A stretch of DNA of 6,406 bases from an uncultured Oscillospiraceae bacterium (GTDB lineage Bacteria > Bacillota > Clostridia > Oscillospirales > Oscillospiraceae), in contig CAKTKV010000092.1 of assembly GCA_934572355.1 (NCBI GenBank), positions 1 to 6,406 on the forward strand. The letters are read 5' to 3'. The notes under the pieces are model-generated. The model was not told the DNA's origin and did not search any database. It saw nothing but the letters and a program-made list of their open reading frames with translations. Below are positions 1-6,342 of this stretch, piece after piece. Within the stretch, counting starts at the first letter, position 1, and the number at the start of each line of letters is the position of its first letter. The position numbers and the translations under genes were made by a program.

Positions 1-1793
1 GAGAGACGGTGGGCAATGACGAACACCGTTCTGCCCTCCATGAGCTTATCCATGCCGCGCTGGACGATGGCCTCGGTACGGGTATCGATGGAGCTTGTGG
101 CTTCGTCGAGGATCATGACCGGGGGATCGGCGACCGCGGCACGCGCGATGGCGATCAGCTGGCGTTGCCCCTGAGAGAGGTTCGCACCGTTGTTGGTGAG
201 CATGGTGTCATAGCCGTTGGGCAGACGGCTGATGAAGTCATCCGCACCGGCGAGGACTGCGGCCTTGCGGCACTCGTCGTCAGTCGCGTCGAGACGGCCA
301 TAGCGGATGTTGTCCATAACGGTGCCGGTGAAGAGGTTCGTGTCCTGAAGGACAAGGCCGAGGGAGCGGCGCAGGTCGGCTTTCTTTATCTTGTTGACGT
401 TTATGCCGTCATAGCGTATCTTGCCGTCGGCAATGTCATAGAAGCGGTTGATGAGGTTCGTTATCGTGGTCTTGCCCGCGCCGGTCGCGCCTACAAAGGC
501 GACCTTCTGTCCCGGCTCCGCGTAGACGCTGACGTCATGTAGCACGTCCTTACCCTCGACGTATGAAAAGTCGACATTGGTCAGGCGCACATCGCCGCGC
601 AGCGGAGTATAGGTCAGGCTGCCGTCGCCGTGCGGGTGCTTCCACGCCCATTTGCCGGTGCGCTCTGTCGTCTCTGTCAGGCTGCCGTCCGGGTTTTCGG
701 TGACGTTCACGAGAGTGACATAGCCATCGTCCGTCTCGGGCTTCTGATCCATCAGGGCGAAGACGCGCCCCGCGCCAGCCCCTGCCATGACGATGGAGTT
801 TATCTGCTGGGAGAGTGTGCTGACGTTGCCGGTGAACTGCTTTGCCATATTGAGGAACGGGACAAGAATGCTGATGCTGAAGACCTTACCGGAAATGCTG
901 AGGTTCGGCGCACCTGTCAGCAGCAGTACGCCGCCGACCAGCGCAAGCACGACATAGAGGATATTGCCTATGTTGCCGATGATCGGACCGAGGATGCCGG
1001 CGTAGGTGTGCGCCTTGAAGCTGTCGTCACAGAGCTTGTCGTTTATGCGGTCAAAGTCCTCAATGCTCTGCGCCTCGTGGCAGAACACCTTGATGACCTT
1101 CTGGCCGTTCATCATCTCCTGCACAAAGCCTTCGGTATCGGCAACGGAGCGCTGCTGTTTCACGAAGAAGCGCGCTGAGCCGCCGCCGAAGCGCTTGGCA
1201 ACGAAGAACATAAGCACTACGCCTGCAAGCAGCACAAGCGTCAGCCATACGCTGAAGTACAGCATGATCGCGAACACGACCAGCACTATCGCGCCGGACT
1301 GTATAAGCGTCGGCAGCGACTGGCTGATAAGCATGCGCAGGGTGTCGATGTCGTTTGTGTAGTGGCTCATGATATCGCCGTGCTGATGGGTGTCGAAATA
1401 GCTGATGGGCAGATCCTGCATGTCGTCGAACATCTCGCGGCGGAGCTTGTCAAGGTAGCCCTGGGTCATGTATGCCATGAGCTGGGTATAGGCCGTCATG
1501 GATATCAGCGAGAGCACATACAGCGCCGCAAGCAGCGTGATGTACGGGATGATCTCCGCCTTGGCGGATGCCCAGTCACCGCTGAGGTACCACTTTTCAA
1601 TTACAGAAAGCACATTCTGCACGAACAGCGACGGGATCGAGGACACGACCGATGAAAACAGTATGCAGAACATTGTAAGCGGCGCCATCACGGGGTAATA
1701 CTCGAACAGCTTCTTTACCGCTCTGCCGAGAGCCTTGGGGTCGGCTGCGCCCATCGCGCCTCCCTGGGGTCTGCCTTTGCGCATATTACTCAT
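1..1793 (-). CDS. Heterodimeric ABC exporter, catalytically intact half-transporter (TM288/BmrD/LmrD-like), C-terminus cut by window edge
   Basis: This is the second subunit of a type IV (ABCB-like) exporter, expected to pair in the membrane with the product of the upstream gene and export hydrophobic or toxic compounds using ATP. The frame is open for 597 codons and leaves the window just after the H-loop. Six membrane segments are visible near residues 35-57, 84-104, 162-180, 183-199, 267-290 and 304-325. The nucleotide-binding domain has Walker A GATGAGKTT (435-443, Lys441), Q-loop Gln483, signature LSQGQ (539-543), Walker B MILDE with catalytic Glu564, D-loop Asp570 and H-loop His595. All hydrolysis residues are therefore canonical, and only the signature departs from LSGGQ. 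About 30-35 extra residues (roughly 353-400) separate the membrane and ATPase domains. The ATG at 1793 is chosen because GGAGGTGA lies 7 nt upstream; a second in-frame ATG is at 1784. The start overlaps the previous stop by 8 nt. The substrate cannot be read from the sequence. Confidence 0.95.
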   Translation of the reverse strand, partial: MSNMRKGRPQGGAMGAADPKALGRAVKKLFEYYPVMAPLTMFCILFSSVVSSIPSLFVQNVLSVIEKWYLSGDWASAKAEIIPYITLLAALYVLSLISMTAYTQLMAYMTQGYLDKLRREMFDDMQDLPISYFDTHQHGDIMSHYTNDIDTLRMLISQSLPTLIQSGAIVLVVFAIMLYFSVWLTLVLLAGVVLMFFVAKRFGGGSARFFVKQQRSVADTEGFVQEMMNGQKVIKVFCHEAQSIEDFDRINDKLCDDSFKAHTYAGILGPIIGNIGNILYVVLALVGGVLLLTGAPNLSISGKVFSISILVPFLNMAKQFTGNVSTLSQQINSIVMAGAGAGRVFALMDQKPETDDGYVTLVNVTENPDGSLTETTERTGKWAWKHPHGDGSLTYTPLRGDVRLTNVDFSYVEGKDVLHDVSVYAEPGQKVAFVGATGAGKTTITNLINRFYDIADGKIRYDGINVNKIKKADLRRSLGLVLQDTNLFTGTVMDNIRYGRLDATDDECRKAAVLAGADDFISRLPNGYDTMLTNNGANLSQGQRQLIAIARAAVADPPVMILDEATSSIDTRTEAIVQRGMDKLMEGRTVFVIAHRL

Positions 1794-3549
1794 CGTCCTC
1801 ACCTCCGCTCGTCTGCTGTTCATAAGTCTCGCGGTATATCGGGCTGCGCGCCATAAGCTCATCATGGGTGCCCATGTCGGCAATGCGCCCATTGTCCATG
1901 ACGATTATCATATCCGCGTCCTGCACGGAGGCGATGCGCTGGGCAATGATGATCTTCGTCGTTTCCGGTATATATTCGCGGAAGCCCGCGCGTATCATCG
2001 CGTCGGTGCGGGTATCGACGGCGCTGGTGGAGTCGTCAAGGATGAGTATCTTCGGCTTCTTGAGCAGTGCCCGCGCGATGCAGAGACGCTGCTTCTGCCC
2101 GCCGGAGACGTTCGTGCCGCCCTGTTCGATGTGGGAATCGTAGCCGTCCGGGAAGGAGCGGACAAATTCGTCCGCCTGCGCAAGCTTGCAGGCCTCGATG
2201 ATCTCTTCGTCGGTCGCGTCGGGGTTGCCCCAGCGCAGGTTCTCCTTTATCGTCCCGGAGAAGAGCAGGTTCTTTTGCAGCACGACCGCCACGGACGAGC
2301 GAAGCGCTTCAAGGTCGTACTCGCGCACGTCCCTGCCGCCGACGCGGACGGAGCCCTCGGTCGTGTCATACAGGCGCGGGATGAGCTGCACCAGTGTCGA
2401 TTTGCTCGAACCCGTGCCGCCGAGGATGCCGACGGTCATGCCGGCGTCGATATGCAGGTTTATCCCGGCGAGGGCAAACTTCTGCGCCTTGGCGGAGTAT
2501 TTGAAGGAGACGTTCTCAAAATCAACGGAGCCGTCCTTTATCTCCGTGACCGCGTCCTCCGGAGAGGATAGGGACGGAGTCTCATCCAGCACCTCGCAGA
2601 TACGGCGCGCGGACTCTGCGGACATCGTCAGCATGACATAGACGAACGAGAGCATCATGAGCGACATGAGTATCTGGAAGCCGTAAGTCAGCATGGCGGA
2701 TATCTGGCCGACGTCTATGAGCGTACCGCCGCTCGTGATAATGAGCTGCGAGCCGACGGTCAGGATGAAGATCATGTTGAAGTATATGCACAGCTGCATG
2801 AGCGGGTTATTGAGCGCGACGACGCGTTCGGCGTACGTGAAGTCTTTGCAGATATCGCGGGAGGCGTAGCCGAACTTATCCTTCTCATAGTCCTCACGGG
2901 CAAAGCCCTTGACCACGCGCATCGCGCGCACGTTCTCTTCAATGGACTCGTTGAGCCGGTCATACTTCTTGAACACAGCGCGGAACGCGGGCATGGCCTT
3001 CTTCGCGATAAGGAAAAGGCCGAACACCAGCACGGGGATGACTATCACGAAGGTCAGCGCAAGCTTGCCGCCCATGATAAACGCCATGATGACCGCGAAC
3101 AGGAACATCAGCGGCGAGCGCACCGCCATGCGGATGAGCATCATGAAGGTCATCTGCACGTTGCTTATATCCGTGGTCATACGCGTCACGAGCGAGGCCG
3201 AGGAAAAGCGGTCTATATTCTCAAATGAGAAGCTCTGTATGCGCGTGAACATGTCGTGCCGCAGGTTCTTCGCGTAGCCGGAGGAGGCCTTCGCGCAGGT
3301 GACCGCGGCGACGGAGCCGCAGCCGAGCGAGGCCAGCGCCATCGCCACGAGCAGCAGACCCTGCTTCACAACATCGTGCAGTCCGGCAGCCTCCTGCCCG
3401 GCTGCGGAAAAGGCCTTTATCGCGTTCACGAGATCGGCCGTGAAAAACGGGATCAGCACTTCAAAAAATACCTCGCCCGTTATAAATATCAGCGTCAGAA
3501 TCGTGGGCTTTTTATATTCCCGCAGACTCTGCGCAAGCTTCTTTATCAC
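1786..3549 (-). CDS. Heterodimeric ABC exporter, degenerate-site half-transporter (TM287/BmrC/LmrC-like)
   Basis: This complete 587-residue subunit has six predicted membrane segments (about 16-38, 63-85, 142-160, 163-183, 252-272, 284-308) and a C-terminal ATPase domain from about residue 340. The ATPase motifs show the degenerate-site pattern. Walker A is GGTGSSKST (377-385, Lys383), with Ser382 in place of the usual Gly. Q-loop is Gln425 and the signature is VSGGQ (481-485). Walker B ends ILDD, with Asp506 in place of the catalytic Glu, and the H-loop is AQR, with Gln537 in place of His. In characterised exporters such as TM287/TM288 the same Asp and Gln changes mark the subunit whose own ATP site does not hydrolyse. 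Its intact SGGQ signature would complete the active site of the partner. The start is GTG, the only start codon between the upstream in-frame stop (TAG at 3573-3571) and the first membrane helix. It lies 38 nt inside the marR-like gene with only a distant AAAGGA upstream, which suggests translational coupling. Confidence 0.95.
   Translation of the reverse strand: MIKKLAQSLREYKKPTILTLIFITGEVFFEVLIPFFTADLVNAIKAFSAAGQEAAGLHDVVKQGLLLVAMALASLGCGSVAAVTCAKASSGYAKNLRHDMFTRIQSFSFENIDRFSSASLVTRMTTDISNVQMTFMMLIRMAVRSPLMFLFAVIMAFIMGGKLALTFVIVIPVLVFGLFLIAKKAMPAFRAVFKKYDRLNESIEENVRAMRVVKGFAREDYEKDKFGYASRDICKDFTYAERVVALNNPLMQLCIYFNMIFILTVGSQLIITSGGTLIDVGQISAMLTYGFQILMSLMMLSFVYVMLTMSAESARRICEVLDETPSLSSPEDAVTEIKDGSVDFENVSFKYSAKAQKFALAGINLHIDAGMTVGILGGTGSSKSTLVQLIPRLYDTTEGSVRVGGRDVREYDLEALRSSVAVVLQKNLLFSGTIKENLRWGNPDATDEEIIEACKLAQADEFVRSFPDGYDSHIEQGGTNVSGGQKQRLCIARALLKKPKILILDDSTSAVDTRTDAMIRAGFREYIPETTKIIIAQRIASVQDADMIIVMDNGRIADMGTHDELMARSPIYRETYEQQTSGGEDDE
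1799..1806 (-). promoter_or_regulatory. Strong Shine-Dalgarno site of the second ABC subunit
   Basis: GGAGGTGA on the minus strand lies inside the last codons of the first ABC subunit gene and 7 nt (counted from GGAGGT) before the ATG at 1793. It decides the start over the in-frame ATG at 1784. It also suggests that the second subunit is translated at least as well as the first, as expected for a 1:1 heterodimer. Confidence 0.8.
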
Positions 3550-4012
3550 TTTCGCATTCGCATCCTTTCCCTATATATTTGAGTGCATTGTTTACCATTA
3601 CATCGGTGATGGAAATGAGCTGCGCGCGCTCTTCCTCGCTCAGCCCCTCACAGAGACTTTCAAAGGCTATCTCGTCGGCCTCTGCCATGCGCTGGCTCAG
3701 CCCCTGCGCCTTTTCGTCGGAGCGGACGCATTTATAGCGCCGGTCCTGCTCGCTGCGGCAGCAGCTGATATAGCCCTTTTTCTCAAGGCGCTTGAGTATC
3801 TCGGTCATGGTCGGGTGTGAGACATGGCTGACGTTCTCAAGGTCACGCTGGTTTATCTCCCGCGTCTCGCTTTTTTCCAGCTTGCGCAGCTCGCACAGCA
3901 CAAAAAGCTGGACGCCGGTCAGCCCCTCACTGCTCATATAATCGTCTATCTGTTTCTTCATCGCCCGGTGGAGTATCGAGAACCGGACTCCCCGCGGCGG
4001 CGCTTCTTTCAA
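3512..4012 (-). CDS. MarR-family winged-helix transcriptional regulator, probable repressor of the efflux operon
   Basis: This 166-residue protein has the length and layout of a MarR dimer: an N-terminal dimerisation helix (about 10-28), a winged helix-turn-helix with the recognition region around 58-80 (HVSHPTMTEILKRLEKKGY), and the wing motif RSEQDRRY (86-93) with the family Asp90 and Arg92. MarR proteins usually repress their own gene and neighbouring efflux genes until a phenolic, antibiotic or oxidant ligand releases them. It is the first gene of the operon, directly upstream of the ABC pair, and a perfect promoter with an inverted repeat lies just upstream. The start is TTG at 4012, chosen because AGGGGG lies 9 nt upstream and because the alternative ATG (residue 18) would cut into the first helix. 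Oddly, it has eight cysteines (40, 84, 85, 95, 121, 151, 153, 160), four of them around or next to the wing or in the tail, which hints at thiol or metal sensing but does not prove it. Confidence 0.92.
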   Translation of the reverse strand: MKEAPPRGVRFSILHRAMKKQIDDYMSSEGLTGVQLFVLCELRKLEKSETREINQRDLENVSHVSHPTMTEILKRLEKKGYISCCRSEQDRRYKCVRSDEKAQGLSQRMAEADEIAFESLCEGLSEEERAQLISITDVMVNNALKYIGKGCECESDKEACAESAGI

Positions 4013-4021
4013 CGTATAGCA

Positions 4022-4027
4022 CCCCCT
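4022..4027 (-). promoter_or_regulatory. Shine-Dalgarno site supporting the TTG start of the MarR gene
   Basis: AGGGGG on the minus strand lies 9 nt before TTG at 4012. No ATG or GTG is available in frame upstream, so this site is the main reason for the TTG start. Confidence 0.65.
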
Positions 4028-4033
4028 ACAAAA

Positions 4034-4059
4034 ATAATAAGTAGTGTGCTACCTATTAT
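4034..4059. promoter_or_regulatory. Inverted-repeat operator candidate for the MarR regulator
   Basis: The arms ATAATAaGTAG and CTACcTATTAT face each other across TGTG. Ten of thirteen positions pair, in a 26-bp site of the size expected for a MarR dimer. It covers most of the -10 box of the marR-ABC promoter and the expected start of transcription, which is the classic position for repression. That the neighbouring MarR protein binds here is inference from position and symmetry. Confidence 0.75.
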
Positions 4060-4082
4060 ATCCGCGGCAATTTTTTTGTCAA
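4055..4082 (-). promoter_or_regulatory. Consensus sigma-A promoter of the marR-ABC exporter operon
   Basis: On the minus strand, TTGACA (4082-4077) is followed after 16 bp by TATAAT (4060-4055). Both hexamers are perfect. Transcription should start near 4048, giving a leader of about 35 nt before the TTG start. Such a strong promoter makes sense only if it is normally held off, in keeping with the inverted repeat over the -10 box. Confidence 0.85.
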
Positions 4083-4134
4083 TCAGCAATCGCAACAAAA
4101 CGCGCCGAAATGTCCCGAGGCGTTTTCGGAAATG

Positions 4135-4163
4135 TTGACAAAGCTCTGTATATCTGTTAATCT
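4135..4163 (+). promoter_or_regulatory. Promoter of the TIM barrel-Nudix gene
   Basis: A perfect TTGACA (4135-4140) is followed after 17 bp by TAATCT (4158-4163). The -10 keeps the key first T, second A and last T, and is preceded by TG at 4155-4156, an extended -10 element. Transcription would start near 4170. This promoter runs divergently from that of the efflux operon, with 52 bp between the two -35 boxes. Confidence 0.6.
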
Positions 4164-4187
4164 ATATTAGATTTTTTATTAACAGAT
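4152..4187. promoter_or_regulatory. Inverted repeat over the -10 region, candidate operator
   Basis: Perfect 10-bp arms ATCTGTTAAT (4152-4161) and ATTAACAGAT (4178-4187) are separated by 16 bp. The left arm overlaps the -10 box and the right arm lies just after the expected transcription start. The left arm would thus not be in the mRNA, which favours a protein-binding site over an RNA hairpin. A second palindrome, AATCTA-TAT-TAGATT (4159-4173), is nested inside. The layout resembles the BirA box (TTGTTAAC, about 15 bp, GTTAACAA), but the outer bases differ and no biotin gene is visible. The regulator is unknown. Confidence 0.6.
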
Positions 4188-4208
4188 TATGGACAGGAGG
4201 AGACGGCG

Positions 4209-5498
4209 ATGACGGATTTCGGCATGCCTACCCTTATTGAAATACCTGACCTTGAGCGAAGCGCCGCGCTCTGCCGCAGGCTCGGCCTGAGGTTTATGGA
4301 AATAAATATGAGCTTTCCGCAGTACCAGCCGGAGTGCTTGGATGCTGACAGGCTGCTTGAGCTGAAGGAGAAATACGGGATATACTTCACCGTGCATATC
4401 GACGAGAGCTTGGACCCGGCCTGCGTCAACGCCGGTGTTGCTCAGGCGTATCTCAATACAATGCTCAAGACCGTAGAGCTTGCGAAGAGAGCCGGGATCC
4501 CGGTGCTGAACATGCACCTTCAGCGCGGTGTGTACGTGACGCTCCCGGAGCGACGCACATATATCTATGCCGAGAATCAGGACTTCTACCTCGGCAAAAT
4601 GCGCGAGTTCCGCGACAAAGTCACCGAGGCGATAGGAGACAGCGGCGTGATGGTCTGCGTCGAGAACACCGACGGTGGCGACTGCTTTGCCCTGCCTTTC
4701 CTTGCTGCCGCGGCTGACACGCTGCTTGAAAGCCCGGCCTTCGGCCTGACGCTCGACGTCGGGCACGATTATCTTAACCGCGGCGTCGATCAGGCCTTTA
4801 TCCTCGCGCGCCGGGAAAGGCTCCATCATATGCACCTGCACGACGCGCTTGGGAAGAACGTCCACCTCGCGCTCGGCGACGGGGAAATAGACAAGGAGCG
4901 CTTCCTGAACCTTGCCGGAGAGCAGGGCTGCCGCGTGCTGCTGGAGACGAAAACCGTTGAGGCGCTGCAAAAATCGACCGTGTGGGTGAACCACTGGCTC
5001 AACCGCGGCTGCAATTCAGACGAGGTCTGGGACGTGTATGACGCGCAGTGGCAGAAAACCGGCAAAACGCACCGGCGCGGCGAGCCGCTCGGCGATGGGG
5101 AGTTTCATCTTGTAATGCACTGCTGGATGAGAAACAGCCGCGGGGAGTATCTGCTCACCCGGCGATGCCCGGAGAAGAGCTACGGCGGCAGATGGGAGAG
5201 CACCGGCGGCTCCGCCCTCGCGGGCGAGGACAGCCTCATGGCTGTGCTGCGCGAGGTCAAGGAGGAGACCGGCCTGACGCTCGACCCGGCAAAGGGCAAG
5301 TGCCTCAGGCGCTATAGCCGCGAGCATTATATCTGCGACGTCTGGCTTTTCGAGCAGGACTTCGACCTTAACGATATCGTGTTTCAGGAGGGCGAGACCT
5401 GCGGGGCGATGTACGCGTCCACGGAAAAGCTGCGCGAGCTTGTGAACGCGGACTGTTTCGTGCCCTTCGAGGAGCTAGAAGGCATACTGGAAATGTGA
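4209..5498 (+). CDS. Fusion of a xylose isomerase/endonuclease IV-type TIM barrel with a Nudix hydrolase
   Basis: This 429-residue soluble protein has two domains. Residues 1 to about 265 match the sugar-phosphate isomerase/epimerase (AP endonuclease family 2) barrel. Likely metal ligands are present in the usual order: His63 (HID), His103 (MHL), Glu152 (VENT), Asp183 and His186 (DVGH), His209/His211-Asp212 (HLHD), and Glu246 (LLET). Residues from about 272 form a Nudix domain with a complete box, Gly334-x5-Glu340-x7-Arg348-Glu349-Val-x-Glu352-Glu353-x-Gly355-Leu356. Its lead-in (DEVWDVYD, TGKTHRRGE) resembles the IDI-like Nudix subgroup. Nudix enzymes cleave diphosphate bonds in nucleotides or nucleotide sugars, and barrels of this type isomerise or epimerise sugars or cut abasic DNA. 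Both domains look catalytically intact, but the substrates cannot be named. ATG at 4209 has AGGAGG 8 nt upstream. The gene stands alone, between its own promoter and a terminator. Confidence 0.9.
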   Translation: MTDFGMPTLIEIPDLERSAALCRRLGLRFMEINMSFPQYQPECLDADRLLELKEKYGIYFTVHIDESLDPACVNAGVAQAYLNTMLKTVELAKRAGIPVLNMHLQRGVYVTLPERRTYIYAENQDFYLGKMREFRDKVTEAIGDSGVMVCVENTDGGDCFALPFLAAAADTLLESPAFGLTLDVGHDYLNRGVDQAFILARRERLHHMHLHDALGKNVHLALGDGEIDKERFLNLAGEQGCRVLLETKTVEALQKSTVWVNHWLNRGCNSDEVWDVYDAQWQKTGKTHRRGEPLGDGEFHLVMHCWMRNSRGEYLLTRRCPEKSYGGRWESTGGSALAGEDSLMAVLREVKEETGLTLDPAKGKCLRRYSREHYICDVWLFEQDFDLNDIVFQEGETCGAMYASTEKLRELVNADCFVPFEELEGILEM

Positions 5499-5511
5499 TT
5501 ATCTGCCTATT

Positions 5512-5544
5512 TCTGACCGGCCTGATAAGGCCGGTCAGATTTTT
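5512..5544 (+). terminator. Rho-independent terminator of the TIM barrel-Nudix gene
   Basis: An 11-bp perfect GC-rich stem (TCTGACCGGCC with GGCCGGTCAGA) closes the loop TGATAA and is followed by TTTTT. It begins 13 nt after the stop codon and separates this gene from the next unit. Confidence 0.95.
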
Positions 5545-5548
5545 GTAC

Positions 5549-5576
5549 TTGAACTTGATGAATATAGTGGTAAAAT
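5549..5576 (+). promoter_or_regulatory. Promoter of the membrane-anchored protein gene
   Basis: TTGAAC (5549-5554, four of six) is followed after 16 bp by TAAAAT (5571-5576, five of six). TG at 5568-5569 makes an extended -10. It starts only 5 nt after the terminator T-tract. A short inverted repeat, TGGTA (5568-5572) and TACCA (5579-5583), lies across the -10 and could be an operator half-site pair, though 5-bp arms can arise by chance. Confidence 0.6.
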
Positions 5577-5600
5577 GATACCATAGATATAGTCTGCAAA

Positions 5601-5605
5601 GGAGA
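5601..5605 (+). promoter_or_regulatory. Shine-Dalgarno site supporting a TTG start
   Basis: GGAGA, preceded by AAA, lies about 8 nt before TTG at 5613. The next Met codon in frame is near residue 147, far inside the protein, so this site decides the start. Confidence 0.75.
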
Positions 5606-5612
5606 CACGCGC

Positions 5613-6320
5613 TTGAGCTTCTCTGTTATTGTTTCTATTATAATAATCATCGTCGCCGTCTCAGCTGCCGCATCCTTCGTCCTGCGTGATAACGAAGGGC
5701 GCATCAAGCCTGCGCTCGCGGTGCTGGCGCTGGTGCTGGCGGGCTTTGCCGCGGTGCTCTGCGCCTACGGCAGCGAGAACGGCACCATCTACGCCAAGGC
5801 TGACGGCGACCCACAGGCGACTGTGCAGCAGTTCTTCGACGCCGTATGCGCCGGGGACTATGCCGCCGCCTACGACTGCCTTGAAAATTACAGCAGCCTC
5901 GGCCTTGAAAACTCCCCCTCGACGGAGACCGGCGAGCTTGTGTACGCGGCACTCCGGGAGAGCTATGCTTATGAGCTTTTAGAGCAGGCCGAGGCCGATA
6001 AGCTCAGCGCCCGGCAGAGAGTGAGCTTCACGTATCTGAACCTCCCCGCAATGGAGGAGGACGCCTCCGCCGAGACGGAGAAGGTGCTGGAAAAGCTCGT
6101 CCGCTCCCGCCCGCGCAAGGATGTATATGACGCGGATGACAACTATCTCCCTGCCGTTACCGACGAGGCGTATAAAACCGCGATGACCAACGTGCTGAAG
6201 AACGCAGACAGCTACCGTGCGGTCACGGAGCTGACGGTCACGCTCGACTATGTAGACGGCCGCTGGCTCATAAACGCGGACAGCGCCCTGCTCAGCGCCC
6301 TGATGGGCGGCGCGGCATGA
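5613..6320 (+). CDS. Small membrane-anchored protein with an extracytoplasmic, possibly NTF2-like, domain
   Basis: The function of this 235-residue protein is not recognised. Two hydrophobic segments, residues 4-24 and 32-52, are separated by a short charged loop (LRDNEGRIK). A soluble domain from about residue 66 follows and probably faces outside, although topology is not certain. It begins DPQATVQQFFDAVCAGDY (66-83) and ends in a strand pattern LTVTLDYVDGRWLINAD (207-223). This helix-first, strand-last pattern is common in NTF2-like or DUF4878-type secreted domains that bind small ligands or cell-wall partners, but the assignment is inference. Two cysteines (79, 89) could form a disulfide. 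The TTG start is supported by its ribosome binding site. A partial gene follows after 22 nt with its own ribosome binding site, suggesting an operon. Confidence 0.8.
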   Translation: MSFSVIVSIIIIIVAVSAAASFVLRDNEGRIKPALAVLALVLAGFAAVLCAYGSENGTIYAKADGDPQATVQQFFDAVCAGDYAAAYDCLENYSSLGLENSPSTETGELVYAALRESYAYELLEQAEADKLSARQRVSFTYLNLPAMEEDASAETEKVLEKLVRSRPRKDVYDADDNYLPAVTDEAYKTAMTNVLKNADSYRAVTELTVTLDYVDGRWLINADSALLSALMGGAA

Positions 6321-6342
6321 ATGAAGCGAGAGGATATTTCCC

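Noticed and set aside
9..1655. Several plus-strand open frames in the first 1.7 kb
   Set aside because: They lie opposite the second ABC subunit, whose minus-strand frame is open throughout and carries every expected motif.
1735..2571. 278-codon open frame on the plus strand opposite the first ABC gene
   Set aside because: It is antisense to a clear ABC transporter gene with all motifs, has no family resemblance and no supporting ribosome binding site; long antisense frames are common in GC-rich coding DNA.
3512..3549. Overlap of regulator and ABC genes as a possible frameshift or assembly error
   Set aside because: The regulator already has full MarR length and the ABC protein begins like its homologs just before the first membrane helix, so both frames make sense as they are.
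4097..4126. Terminator-like hairpin ending in TTTT in the divergent intergenic region
   Set aside because: The stem is weak with mismatches, the T run is short, and the site lies upstream of both promoters where no transcript needs ending.
4179..4994. 271-codon open frame on the minus strand opposite the TIM barrel gene
   Set aside because: The plus-strand gene has intact catalytic motifs, a good ribosome binding site, promoter and terminator; the reverse frame is a codon-bias shadow.
5613..5765. Lipoprotein signal at Cys50 of the membrane-anchored protein
   Set aside because: The residue before the Cys is Leu (AVLC), not the small residue a lipobox needs, and another hydrophobic segment precedes it.
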